From Crossiella sp. S99.2 (GTDB taxonomy: Bacteria; Actinomycetota; Actinomycetes; Mycobacteriales; Pseudonocardiaceae), in NCBI RefSeq assembly GCF_023094165.1, contig NZ_JALMDK010000005.1:1-64000 (forward strand): a stretch of DNA of 64,000 bases, in the 5' to 3' direction. The notes under the pieces were generated by a model that worked only from the letters and a program-made list of their open reading frames with translations, made no database searches and had not been told where the DNA came from. Positions 27,909-36,619 of this stretch are shown here, one piece after another (within the stretch, counting starts at the first letter, position 1; each line of letters begins with the position of its first letter). The position numbers and the translations under genes were made by a program.

Positions 27909-29282
27909 GTGTTCCCGTTGCCCGCGCAGACCAGCCACGACCGGCCGGAACCCGATCCGGGTCCGTCCGCTGTGGACGGTGCGCCGCCGCCGGAGCCCGA
28001 GCTGGAGTTCGACACTCTGCCCGAGGCCGTCCGCGCGCGACTCGCCGAGTTGTCCGCCGAGGCGCTGGGCACCATGCCCCAGCTCGACATCCCGCAGCCG
28101 CTGCGGCCGGTGGCCCGCTTCGCTCCCGCCAAACGGGCGAAGCTGGGCACCGGTCCGCTGCTGGCCGCGCTGCGGGATTCGGCGGTCTTCCGCAACGCGG
28201 TGGTGCAGTGGTGCCGGGAACACCGGCCCAGCACCCTGGAACTGGCCCCCGGCGATCCGGTGGCCACCGCGGCCGCGGCCGTGCTGCTGGCCGATCCGGC
28301 CGCACCGCTGCACGTGGAGCTGGTCGCCCGGCGTTCGGTGGACGCCCAGCTGCGCTCCGAACGCGACGCCGGTGTGTCCCGGATCGAGCGCCTGGAGGCC
28401 GAACTGGCCAGGGTGCGCGCCGAACTGGACGAGGCCACAGGTGCGGCCGAGCGGGTCCGGCAGGAGGGCGAGGTCGAGCTGGACCGGCTGCGCAAACGCC
28501 TCCGCGAGCAGGGCGTGAAGCTGCGTCAGGCCAAGGACGAGGCCGAGGCGGCCAGGACCGCGCTGACCAAGGGCCACGGCGAGACCGAGGCGGTGGTCGC
28601 CGCGATCACCGCTGAACGGGACAAGGAACGCGAACGCGCCGAGGCCGAGCGGCTCAAGGCGGGCCGCGCGCTGGCCGAGGCCGAGGTGGCCCGGCAGTCC
28701 GCCAGGGAGGCCCGCCAGGCCGACGAGGTCCGGCTCGGGCTGCTGGTGGACACCCTGGCCGGCGCGGTCACCGGCCTGCGCCGGGAACTCGCCCTCGGCG
28801 GCAGCGGTCCCCGGCCCGCCGACACCGTGCGCGGGGCCACCCCGGCCACCGGCGCGGTCGGCCGGGTGGAGGATCCGGCCGCGCTGGACCGGCTGCTCGC
28901 GCTGCCCACCGTGCACCTGGTGGTGGACGGCTACAACGTGACCAAGACCGGCTATCCGGAGCTGACCCTCTCCGAGCAGCGGGACCGGCTGGTGCACCAG
29001 CTCGCGGCGCTGGCCGCGCGCACCGGGGCCGAGGTCACCCTGGTCTTCGACGGCGCCGGCGTGGTCGCGGTGCCCGCCTCGGCGCCGCGCGGGGTGCGGG
29101 TGCTCTTCAGCGACCCGGGCGTGCTCGCCGACGACGTGATCCGGGCCCTGGTCACCGCCGAGCCAGAGGGCCGCCCGGTGGTTGTGGTGACCTCCGACCG
29201 CGCGGTGGCCGATTCGATCCGCCGCCGGGGCGCGCACCCGGTGCCCTCGGCGGTGTTGCTGGCCAGGCTGGGCCGGGTGTGA
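27909..29282 (+). CDS. NYN (PIN-like) domain protein with central coiled coil
   Basis: A 457-residue protein. Residues ~30-140 are an Ala/Leu-rich helical region, ~145-270 a long charged coiled coil (Glu/Ala/Arg heptads), and ~335-457 a YacP-like NYN nuclease domain: VHLVVDGYNVTKTGYPEL with the catalytic Asp, VTLVFDGAGV, and VVVVTSDRAVADSIRRRGA. NYN proteins act on RNA, often in rRNA or mRNA processing. The sequence gives no target. Its leaderless promoter separates it from the array upstream. Confidence 0.87.
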   Translation: MFPLPAQTSHDRPEPDPGPSAVDGAPPPEPELEFDTLPEAVRARLAELSAEALGTMPQLDIPQPLRPVARFAPAKRAKLGTGPLLAALRDSAVFRNAVVQWCREHRPSTLELAPGDPVATAAAAVLLADPAAPLHVELVARRSVDAQLRSERDAGVSRIERLEAELARVRAELDEATGAAERVRQEGEVELDRLRKRLREQGVKLRQAKDEAEAARTALTKGHGETEAVVAAITAERDKERERAEAERLKAGRALAEAEVARQSAREARQADEVRLGLLVDTLAGAVTGLRRELALGGSGPRPADTVRGATPATGAVGRVEDPAALDRLLALPTVHLVVDGYNVTKTGYPELTLSEQRDRLVHQLAALAARTGAEVTLVFDGAGVVAVPASAPRGVRVLFSDPGVLADDVIRALVTAEPEGRPVVVVTSDRAVADSIRRRGAHPVPSAVLLARLGRV

Positions 29283-29584
29283 GCGTGCGCATACGCGGTT
29301 GGCGTGTGGCGCTCGTCACTTTTCTGGGGTGAACCGGGTTGCAACCAGAGACGGACCGTGTCGGTGGGTATTGACAGTTGATCTCTAGGGAAGGCCAACA
29401 CCGCAGGTCGCGCCGAATATGGTGAGCGATTACACAGCGCTGTTGTGTCGCTGGGTAACTAGTCCGATCGGGCGGCCGGGTCACGGCCAAACATCGGCTG
29501 CCCCCGGGCGGTGGACTGGGGGCCTCACTACTCGTAACCTGTCCGAGATCTCGCGGCGGACCGTCGTCCAACCGAGGGCGACAA
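29283..29584 (+). other. Long 5' region with promoter of the NlpC/P60 gene
   Basis: No gene is seen here. TGGACT (29512-29517), 17 bases, then TAACCT (29535-29540) is a plausible promoter placing the RNA start near 29547, just ahead of the riboswitch. Further up, an imperfect dyad (AGCGA...CAGC / GCTG...TCGCT, 29424-29452) with ACACA/TGTGT could bind a regulator. Confidence 0.45.
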
Positions 29585-29730
29585 CGCGAGACACCGCCGA
29601 ATCGGCTTGTCGGGGGCCGAACCGGGGACCCAGGCAGTTGGGGTGAATCGGGCGGGCCTGAACCTGGGCGCCGCGCGTAGGGCGACTTCGGGCCCGAACC
29701 CGTCAGCTAACCCGGTAAGCGGTAGCGAGC
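29585..29730 (+). promoter_or_regulatory. c-di-AMP riboswitch (ydaO-yuaA class)
   Basis: The conserved ydaO blocks are present in order: CGCCGAAT near 29595, CCGAACCGGGGACCCAGG near 29617-29634, TTGGGGTGAATCG near 29639, GTAGGGCGACTTCGGGCC near 29678-29695, and CCGAACCCGTCAGCTAACCC near 29694-29713. ACCGC (29593-29597) can pair with GCGGT (29719-29723) to close the outer stem. The class binds cyclic di-AMP and usually switches expression off. In actinobacteria it is well known before rpf and NlpC/P60 cell-wall genes, which is exactly its place here. Confidence 0.92.
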
Positions 29731-29750
29731 ACGAAGGAGTAGTACGCCAC

Positions 29751-30791
29751 GTGGCGTCGCATCGACTGAAGCGCACAATGCGCGGGGCCCTCGCGGCCTC
29801 AGCGGTTGTGGTAGCCGTCGGCCTCGCGCCGACGACCCCCGCGCTGGCCGACCCGGAACTGCCCGCCAACGCCTCCGAGGCGATGAAGCAGCTCCAGGAA
29901 ATGTCCAAGGAAACCGAGAAGGTCGCGGAATCCCTGCACGAGGCCAAGGACGACCTCAACAAGAAGAACGCCGACCTGGAGAAGGCCAACAAGGAGGCCG
30001 AGGAAGCCAGCAAGCTCGGCGCCCTGGCCCGTGAGCAGGAACGGCAGCTCCGCGGGGACGTCGACAAGATGGCCTCCGCCGACTTCGAGGGCGCGCGGCT
30101 GAACCAGCTCAGCGCGCTGCTGATGTCGCGTTCGCCGAATGAGTTCCTGGACAAGATGGCGTTGCTCGACATGCTCGCGGGCGACAACAAGGACGCCATC
30201 GACAAGCTGCACGCCACCATCAAGCAGGCCGAGGACGCCGGCAAGCGTGCGGTGGAGGCCAAGGACCGCGCGCAGAAGGCCACGGACGAGGCCAAGCGGA
30301 TCACCACCGAGCTGGACAAGCGCCGGGCCGAGCTGGAGACCCGCCGGTCCAAGGTGAAGGCGCAGTACGACAAGCTCACCCAGGATGAGCGGAACAAGCT
30401 CAAGGGCCCCGAGGACAACTCGGTCATCAACATCCCCGGCAACAGCGGGATCGCGGGCGCGGCGCTGGAGAAGGCGCTGAGCAAGCGTGGCTCGAGGTAT
30501 GTCTACGGCGACGAGGGTCCGAGCACCTTCGACTGCTCCGGCCTGATCTACTGGGCCTACCAGCAGGTCGGCATGACCCTGCCGCGATCCAGTTCGCAGC
30601 AGGCCCGGATCGGCACCGCGGTGCCGGTCAGCGCCATCCAGCCGGGCGACCTGGTCGCCTACAAGGGCCACATCGGCATCTCGGTCGGCAACGGCAAGAT
30701 GGTGCACGCGCCCACCACCGGCGACGTGGTCAAGATCGCCCCGCTGCAGAGCGGCATCGTCGCGGTCCGCCGGGTCGGGGTCGGCTCCTGA
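29751..30791 (+). CDS. Secreted NlpC/P60 peptidoglycan endopeptidase (RipC-like)
   Basis: A 346-residue exported protein. A signal peptide with twin basic start (SHRLKRTMRG) and cleavage after PALA lies in residues 1-33; ~40-230 is a long coiled coil, and ~245-346 is the NlpC/P60 domain with the catalytic Cys in FDCSGLIYWAY, His in GHIGISVGNGKMVHAP and a third polar residue after it. It would cut peptide stems in peptidoglycan during growth or division. GTG 29751 follows AAGGAG by 11 bases; an ATG nine codons later is an alternative. Expression is controlled by the c-di-AMP riboswitch. Counterpart of Rv2190c. Confidence 0.92.
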   Translation: MASHRLKRTMRGALAASAVVVAVGLAPTTPALADPELPANASEAMKQLQEMSKETEKVAESLHEAKDDLNKKNADLEKANKEAEEASKLGALAREQERQLRGDVDKMASADFEGARLNQLSALLMSRSPNEFLDKMALLDMLAGDNKDAIDKLHATIKQAEDAGKRAVEAKDRAQKATDEAKRITTELDKRRAELETRRSKVKAQYDKLTQDERNKLKGPEDNSVINIPGNSGIAGAALEKALSKRGSRYVYGDEGPSTFDCSGLIYWAYQQVGMTLPRSSSQQARIGTAVPVSAIQPGDLVAYKGHIGISVGNGKMVHAPTTGDVVKIAPLQSGIVAVRRVGVGS

Positions 30792-30867
30792 GCCACTCGT
30801 CCAGGTAAGTCCGTTTTTCCGCGGGGCCGTCACCGATCGGGTGTCGGCCCCGCGGCCTGTCCGGCCC

Positions 30868-30873
30868 TAGGAT
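30868..30873 (+). promoter_or_regulatory. Probable -10 box (TAGGAT) of the metalloprotease gene
   Basis: TAGGAT ends 6 bases before GTG 30880; no ribosome site. Confidence 0.45.
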
Positions 30874-30879
30874 GCAGCT

Positions 30880-32238
30880 GTGTCCGGGGTTGGCCGGTAC
30901 AGGAGCTGGCTGGTCGCCGCGGTGGCCGCCGTGCTGCTTGCTGGGCTGGCCGTGGTCGCCACCCCGCAGGCCCGCGACGCGGTCGACCCGCAGCCCCAGG
31001 TCACCACGCTGGACGCGGCGGGCCGCCCGGTCCCGCCGGAGGCCCCGGCCACCACCGCGGAGGCCCCGCGCGCCGCGGCCGTGGCCGAGCTGATGCGCCG
31101 CCGGGCCGAGGCGATCCTGCGCCGGGACGAGGCCACCTTCCTCGCCACCCTGGACCCCAACGCCGACTCGGCCTTCGCCACCGCCCAGCGCAACCTGTTC
31201 GTCAATCTCGCAGGCGTGCCGCTGAGCAGCTGGCGCTACCACCTCGAACCCGCCGAAGCCCTGGGCACCTCCGGGCTCACCTCCTACGCCCCCGACGCCG
31301 AGGAGCTGTTCGCGCCGAGGGTGGAGCTGAGCTACGCCCTGGGCGGCGGCGACGCGGTGGCCACCACCCGGCCGATGGGCTACCTGTTCGCCCGCTACGG
31401 CGAGGGCTGGTACCTGACCTCCGACTCCGCGCTGGAGGCCCAGGGCCGCCGCACCTGGCGCGGCCCGTGGGACTTCGGCCCCTGCGTGGTGCTGACCACC
31501 AACTCCGGCATCGTGCTGGGCCACCGGGCCAACCAGGCGCTGGCCCAGCGGGTGGCCAAGGAGCTGGACGCGGCGGTGCGCGCGGTCAGCGAGGTGTGGG
31601 GCCGGGAGTGGTCGCAGCGGGTGGTCGTGGTGCTGCCGGAGACCACCAGGGAACTGCAGGCCATGGTCGGCTCGGAGTTCGCGGTGGACTCCATCGCCGC
31701 GGTCGCCCTGGCCGACCGGGTGGACCACGAGCAGCAACTGGTCGAGGGCGCCCGGATCGTGTTCAACCCCAAGACCGCCACCCGGTTGTCGGCCAGCGCG
31801 CTGCGGGTGGTGCTGCGGCACGAGATCACCCACGTGGCCGCCAGGGCCGCCACCGTGGACGGCGCGCCGATGTGGCTGCTGGAGGGCTTCGCCGACTACG
31901 TGGGCTACCGCGGCTCGGGCATCGCCCCCACCGAGGCCGCCCCCGACCTGACCCGCCGGGTCCGCACCGAGGGCGGGGTGCTGGACCTGCCCGCCGACGC
32001 CGACTTCCGCTCCGGCGGCCAGAAACTGGACGTGGCCTACCAGTCGTCCTGGTCGCTGACCACGCACATCGCCGAACGCTTCGGCGAGGCCACCCTGGTG
32101 GAGCTGTACCGGCGGCTGGCCAGAGCAGGCCAGACCGACACCGCCGGACAGGACCGGATGCTGCGCGAGGTGCTGGGCGTGGACCGGATCAAACTTGTTG
32201 CGGGCTGGCGGGATTTCCTCCGCAAGACCTACAACTAG
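30880..32238 (+). CDS. Membrane-anchored zinc metalloprotease (gluzincin-like)
   Basis: A 452-residue protein with one N-terminal membrane helix (about residues 9-27) followed by an extracytoplasmic part. The zinc motif HEITH (about 311-315) is followed by LLEGFADYVGY (about 330-340), whose Glu is the usual third ligand of M1/MA-like peptidases. The region ~60-190 resembles a variable SnoaL- or Tim44-like domain. Substrate unknown; in mycobacteria the equivalent slot next to pimB' holds Rv2189c. GTG 30880 has a leaderless promoter. The stop codon lies inside the terminal repeat of the palindromic element that follows. Confidence 0.8.
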   Translation: MSGVGRYRSWLVAAVAAVLLAGLAVVATPQARDAVDPQPQVTTLDAAGRPVPPEAPATTAEAPRAAAVAELMRRRAEAILRRDEATFLATLDPNADSAFATAQRNLFVNLAGVPLSSWRYHLEPAEALGTSGLTSYAPDAEELFAPRVELSYALGGGDAVATTRPMGYLFARYGEGWYLTSDSALEAQGRRTWRGPWDFGPCVVLTTNSGIVLGHRANQALAQRVAKELDAAVRAVSEVWGREWSQRVVVVLPETTRELQAMVGSEFAVDSIAAVALADRVDHEQQLVEGARIVFNPKTATRLSASALRVVLRHEITHVAARAATVDGAPMWLLEGFADYVGYRGSGIAPTEAAPDLTRRVRTEGGVLDLPADADFRSGGQKLDVAYQSSWSLTTHIAERFGEATLVELYRRLARAGQTDTAGQDRMLREVLGVDRIKLVAGWRDFLRKTYN

Positions 32239-32401
32239 TGGTGCGGCCCGGAGCCTTCACCCGTCCTCGACCGCGCCACGACGCGACCGGCGGCGTTGCC
32301 GGGACACCCACGTACGACCCGGTACGCGGGTGCCCCGGCGCCTTGCCGGACGCGCCGTGACACGGCCGATACCGAGCGAATGCTCCGGGCCGAACCACTA
32401 G
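32235..32401. repeat. 167-bp nested palindromic element A
   Basis: The 24-base ends (32235-32258 and 32378-32401) are inverted copies with 22 matches, beginning CTAGTGGT. In the centre a second stem (CGGGACACCCACGTAC against GTACGCGGGTGCCCCG) closes on a short loop around 32320. Element B at 52378-52541 has the same size, nested design and a similar core (CGTACrAC-CCGGTACG). The right end overlaps the -10 box of pimB'. No open frame inside. Confidence 0.75.
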
Positions 32402-32404
32402 GGT
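32399..32404 (+). promoter_or_regulatory. Probable -10 box (TAGGGT) of pimB'
   Basis: TAGGGT ends 7 bases before GTG 32412 and overlaps the last bases of palindromic element A. Confidence 0.45.
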
Positions 32405-32411
32405 TCCGCTC

Positions 32412-33548
32412 GTGCGCCGCACCCTGTTGGTCACGAACGACTTCCCGCCACGACCCGGTGGCATCCAGGCGTACCTGCACTCGCTGGCCACCGCGCTGCC
32501 CGCGGACCGCCTGGTGGTCTACGCGCCCGGCTGGGACGGGCCGCCCGCCTCGGCCGCCGAGTTCGACGCCGCCCAGCCGTTCCCGGTGGTGCGGCACGCT
32601 TCTCCGGTGCTGCTGCCCGAACCGGAGGTGGTGGCCAGGGCCGCGGACATCCTGCGGGCCGAGGGCTGCACCGCGGTGTGGTTCGGCGCGGCCGCCCCGC
32701 TGGGACTGCTGGCCGCGCGGTTGCGCTCGGCAGGGGCGCGCCGGGTGGTGGCGTGCAGTCACGGGCACGAGGTCGGCTGGTCGATGTTCCCCGGCGCGCG
32801 CTGGGCGCTGCGCCGGATCGGCGCCGCCGCCGACGTGGTCACCTGCGTGAGCCGCTACACCAGGGCCGCCATCGCCTCCGCCTTCGGCCCGCTGGCCGCC
32901 CTGGAACACCTGCCCGCGGGCGTGGACGCCACCTACTACCGCCCGGATTCCGTTGCCCGCCAGGAGATCCGCCGCCGGCACAACCTCGGCGCCGCCCCCG
33001 TGGTGCTGTGCCTGTCCCGGCTGGCCCCGCGCAAGGGCCAGGACACCCTGATCCGCGCCCTGCCCCGGATCCGGGCCAGGGTGCCCGGCGCCAAACTGCT
33101 GCTGGTCGGCGCCGGCCCGTACCGCAAACGCCTGCGCACACTGGCCCAACAGTCCACAGTGGACGAACACGTGATCTTCGCAGGCCACGTGCCCCCCAGC
33201 GAGACCCCCGCCTACTACGCCGCCGCCGACGTCTTCGCCCTGCCCTGCCGCAACCGCGGCTTCGGCCTGGACGTGGAAGGTCTGGGCCTGGTGTTCCTGG
33301 AGGCGGCGGCGAGCGGATTGCCGGTGGTGGCGGGCGATTCGGGCGGCGCGCCGGAGACGGTGCGGGACGGGGTGACCGGGACCGTGGTCAACCCGCGGTC
33401 GGTGCGCGCGGTGGCGGAGTCGGTGACCCGGTTGTTGCTGGATCCGGAGCTGGCGGCCTCGATGGGGCGGGCCGGGCGGGAGTGGATGCGGCGGGCCTGG
33501 CGCTGGGATGCGGCGGGGGCGCGGCTGGCGGGTTATCTGGACGGGTGA
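32412..33548 (+). CDS. pimB: GT4 mannosyltransferase, PimB' type
   Basis: A 378-residue GT-B glycosyltransferase. TNDFPPRPGGIQAYLHSLA (8-26) with the acceptor-side Gly-Gly, HGHEVGWSM (about 118), LSRLAPRKGQDTLI (about 202) and the nucleotide-sugar motif EGLGLVFLEAAASG (about 294-307, EX7E) are typical of PimB' (Rv2188c), which adds the second mannose of phosphatidylinositol mannosides at the inner membrane face. Leaderless start at GTG 32412. Its end overlaps the convergent regulator gene by 16 bases. Confidence 0.9.
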   Translation: MRRTLLVTNDFPPRPGGIQAYLHSLATALPADRLVVYAPGWDGPPASAAEFDAAQPFPVVRHASPVLLPEPEVVARAADILRAEGCTAVWFGAAAPLGLLAARLRSAGARRVVACSHGHEVGWSMFPGARWALRRIGAAADVVTCVSRYTRAAIASAFGPLAALEHLPAGVDATYYRPDSVARQEIRRRHNLGAAPVVLCLSRLAPRKGQDTLIRALPRIRARVPGAKLLLVGAGPYRKRLRTLAQQSTVDEHVIFAGHVPPSETPAYYAAADVFALPCRNRGFGLDVEGLGLVFLEAAASGLPVVAGDSGGAPETVRDGVTGTVVNPRSVRAVAESVTRLLLDPELAASMGRAGREWMRRAWRWDAAGARLAGYLDG

Positions 33549-36500
33549 GCGGCGCCGAGTTCGGCCAGCAGGGCCTTGGCTTCCGCTTCGCCGCGTTCGT
33601 GTCCCATATTCTGGAAGGCGGACAACGCCTCGGTCGCGTGCCCGGTCGCCACGGCGGCCTCGCCCAGTCTGGCCTCGGTCCTGGCCAGCACCACCAGTGC
33701 CCTGGCCTCGAAGACCCCCTGCTGGGTGCGCTGGGCCAGGGCGACCGCGTCGGTGCCGTGCCGTCGGGCCTCGTCGAGTTCGTCGAGGTCCAGGTGGGCC
33801 ATGGCGAGTCCGATCAGCGCACGGGCCAGCTCGGTGTGCTTCCGTAGTGGCGCCGCGAGGTTGAAAGCAGCGGTGAAGTGCTCGATCGCCAACCGGGACC
33901 GACCCTGCCGGTACTCCACGGTGCCAGCGGAGACACGGGAGTAGGCCGCGTTCATCCGGTGGCTCGCCGGGTCTGGGTCGGCGTGCATCTGGTCGAGCTG
34001 ACGGCGGGCGTTCGGGTAGTCGCCGAGTTCGGCGTATGCCTCGGCGAGCAAGCCCGCGATGTTCATGTCCGGGGTGGTGAACCCGACGGCACTGCGGTGC
34101 TCCATTACCCGCAGCAGGCTTGCCACGGCGAGGTCAGGGCGATCCAGGTAGAGCAGCCTGCTGCCCTCTTCGGCAAGGTAGTACGAGCGCATTCCGGTCG
34201 CCTCGACCGCCCCTAGCAGCTCGGACGCGGCGGAGGAATGCTCGTGCGCGGCTACGAGCCTGCCCAGGCGCAGGGCCGCGGTGGCGAGATGGGCCTGGGC
34301 CTGGCCTTCCGCGTACTTTGAGCCCGCCCGCACCGCCACCCGGCTTGCGCGTTCGAAGTACTCGTAGGCCATGGCGAGCTGCCCGGCCAGGCCACGCGCG
34401 TGGCCGATGCGGGTCAGCGCCATGCTCTCGCCGACGAGCAGACCGATGTCCGCGTAGTGCGCTCTGGCCACGGCGGCGTGCCGCACCGCGGTGGCGTACC
34501 GCCCGTGCCAGAGCATCGTCTCGCTCAGCGAGATCAGGGTGTCCGCGACCCCCCGGCGATTCCCGGCCAGGCCGGCGGCCTGGACGGTCAGGTCGGCGAT
34601 CGCCACTCGCTCGTCTTGCCGGTACTGGAACAGCATCACCCAGAGCATCGCGACACCGAGTACGGCGGCATCGGCCGGGTTGTGCTCAGCCGCTTGCGCG
34701 TGCACCGACTGCAGGGTCGCGAACTCGGTGCCGAACCAGGAGATGCTCTCGGGCAGGGTGTGCAGCCGGAACTGGGTGGGCGGTGCTTCCCAGTCGTCGA
34801 CCACGGTGCCCGTGCTCTGCCCGTGCAGGAAGGCGAACACTTGGATGACGCCGCCCAGACAGTGGATCAGGAGCCGCCGTTCGGCGGCGGCCCGGTCCGC
34901 AGGGGCGTCCTCGGCCTGGTGCCGTTCATCAGCGTAGATCCGCAGCAGGTCGTGACTGCGGTACCGGCCGGTCCGGTATTCGTCGATCAGGTGCGCGTCG
35001 GCCAGTTCCCGCAGCATCGGCAGCGCCGGCTCCTCGGCGAGCGCGGTCGCCGCGGGTTCGGCGAGGTCGGCTCCCGGCACCACGCTCAGCAGCCGGAACA
35101 TCCGCCGTGCCGCGGTGGACAAGGTCCGGTAGGACAGGTCGAACGCGCGCCGGACCGCGGTGTCCTGATCGTCCTCAATGGACAGTTCGCCGAGCCGGTC
35201 GTTGCTGCTCAGGCGGTGCAGGTATCCGGTCAGGTCGGGGGTGGGCAGGCAGGCGATGTTGGCCGCGGCCACCCGCAGGGCCAGCGGGAGGCGGGCGCAG
35301 AGGTCGGCGAGGCGGGTGGTCTCGGCCGGGTGGGCCTCGACCAGGTCCCGGCCCAGGGTGCGGGTGAGCAGGGTCCTGGCTTCGGCAGGGCTCAGCACGT
35401 CCAGGGTGACGCGGCGGCATTCGGGCAGGCCGGGGATGATGCCGCGGCTGGTGATCAGGGTGCGGCAGTGCGGGCCGGTGGGCACCAGGGGGGCGACGGT
35501 GGCGGCGTCGGCGGCGTTGTCCAGCAGGACCAGGAAGCGGCGCTTGGCCAGCAGCGACTGGTAGAGCTGGGACCGGCCGGGTTCGGTCGGCGGGATCTCG
35601 GATTCGGCCAGGCCGAAGGCGCGCAGGAAGCGGGCCAGCACGGCGAAGGGGGCCGGTTTCTCGCCGGGGGAGTAGCCGCGCAGGTCGACGTAGAGCTGGC
35701 CGTCGGGGTAGCGGTCCTTGAGCAGGTGTCCGATGTGGACGGCCAGCGCGGTCTTGCCGACGCCGGGCTGGCCGTAGATCACTGTGGTGCCCCTCGGCGC
35801 GCTGGTGATGGCCTCGATCAGGTCCGCGCGGCCGACGAAATCGTTGCTGTCCAACGGGAGTTGGTGGATGGGCGGGCCGCGGCGCGGGGGCGGGCCCGGC
35901 GGTGGGACCGCCTCGGTGAGGATGGCCTGGTGCAGGGCGCGGAGTTCGGCGGCGGGGTGGATGCCGAGCAGGTCGTGCAGCACGTCGCGGGCGGTCTGGT
36001 AGGTCTGCAGGGCCTCGGCCTGGCGGCCTGCCCTGGCCAGGGCGAGCATGAGCTGGGCCCAGTGGCGTTCGCGCAGCGGGTCCTGGGTGGTGAGCCGGCG
36101 CAGTTCCACGATCAGGCCGGTGTGCTCGCCGAGTTCCAGGTCCAGGTCGATGCGGCGTTCCAGGGCGCGCTGGTGGTCGGCCTCCACCCCGGCCACGGCC
36201 TGGCGCAGGGCGGGGGAGAAGACGTCGGAGAGCGCGGGGCCGCGCCAGAGCGCCAGCGCGGCGCGCAGGGTGTCCCGTTCGGCCTTCGGCTCGCCGGCGG
36301 CCTGGGCCAGCAGGGTGCGGAAGCGGTGCAGGTCAACGGAATCGGCCGGCACGTCGGCCTGGTAGCCGGTGGCGGTGGTGCGCAGCACCGGTTCGGGCAG
36401 CGCGGCGCGCAGGCGGCGGATGTAGGTCTGCAGCGCGTTCTTCGGGTTGCGCGGCGGTTCCTCCCACACCTGCCCGGTCAGCTCGGCGATGCTCACCGGC

Positions 36501-36619
36501 CGGCCTGGACGCAGCAGCAGCGCGGCCAGCACGGTGCGGTGTTTGCCTGCCAGGGTGGGCAGTGGCGCGCCGTCCTGCCGGACCTCGGTGGGGCCGAGCA
36601 GGCGGAACTCCAGTGTCAC
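33533..36619 (-). CDS. AfsR/SARP-family regulator 1 (BTAD, NB-ARC, TPR)
   Basis: A 1028-residue STAND-type transcription regulator. Residues ~1-95: OmpR-like winged helix (FRLLGPTEVRQDG; NPKNALQTYIRRLRAAL). ~95-240: bacterial transcriptional activation domain. ~258-560: NB-ARC ATPase with FVGRADLIEAI, P-loop YGQPGVGKTALAV (~282-294) and RFLVLLDNAADA. ~620-1028: TPR-like helices with repeated LA-x-LGR/GD units. AfsR-like proteins switch on antibiotic genes in streptomycetes. GTG 36619 overlaps the stop of regulator 2 in GTGA. Third gene of the operon. Target genes unknown. Confidence 0.9.
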   Translation of the reverse strand: MTLEFRLLGPTEVRQDGAPLPTLAGKHRTVLAALLLRPGRPVSIAELTGQVWEEPPRNPKNALQTYIRRLRAALPEPVLRTTATGYQADVPADSVDLHRFRTLLAQAAGEPKAERDTLRAALALWRGPALSDVFSPALRQAVAGVEADHQRALERRIDLDLELGEHTGLIVELRRLTTQDPLRERHWAQLMLALARAGRQAEALQTYQTARDVLHDLLGIHPAAELRALHQAILTEAVPPPGPPPRRGPPIHQLPLDSNDFVGRADLIEAITSAPRGTTVIYGQPGVGKTALAVHIGHLLKDRYPDGQLYVDLRGYSPGEKPAPFAVLARFLRAFGLAESEIPPTEPGRSQLYQSLLAKRRFLVLLDNAADAATVAPLVPTGPHCRTLITSRGIIPGLPECRRVTLDVLSPAEARTLLTRTLGRDLVEAHPAETTRLADLCARLPLALRVAAANIACLPTPDLTGYLHRLSSNDRLGELSIEDDQDTAVRRAFDLSYRTLSTAARRMFRLLSVVPGADLAEPAATALAEEPALPMLRELADAHLIDEYRTGRYRSHDLLRIYADERHQAEDAPADRAAAERRLLIHCLGGVIQVFAFLHGQSTGTVVDDWEAPPTQFRLHTLPESISWFGTEFATLQSVHAQAAEHNPADAAVLGVAMLWVMLFQYRQDERVAIADLTVQAAGLAGNRRGVADTLISLSETMLWHGRYATAVRHAAVARAHYADIGLLVGESMALTRIGHARGLAGQLAMAYEYFERASRVAVRAGSKYAEGQAQAHLATAALRLGRLVAAHEHSSAASELLGAVEATGMRSYYLAEEGSRLLYLDRPDLAVASLLRVMEHRSAVGFTTPDMNIAGLLAEAYAELGDYPNARRQLDQMHADPDPASHRMNAAYSRVSAGTVEYRQGRSRLAIEHFTAAFNLAAPLRKHTELARALIGLAMAHLDLDELDEARRHGTDAVALAQRTQQGVFEARALVVLARTEARLGEAAVATGHATEALSAFQNMGHERGEAEAKALLAELGAAHPSR

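Noticed and set aside
29424-29460. Dyad upstream of the riboswitch as a Crp site
   Set aside because: The half sites do not match TGTGA-N6-TCACA well; kept only as an unnamed dyad.
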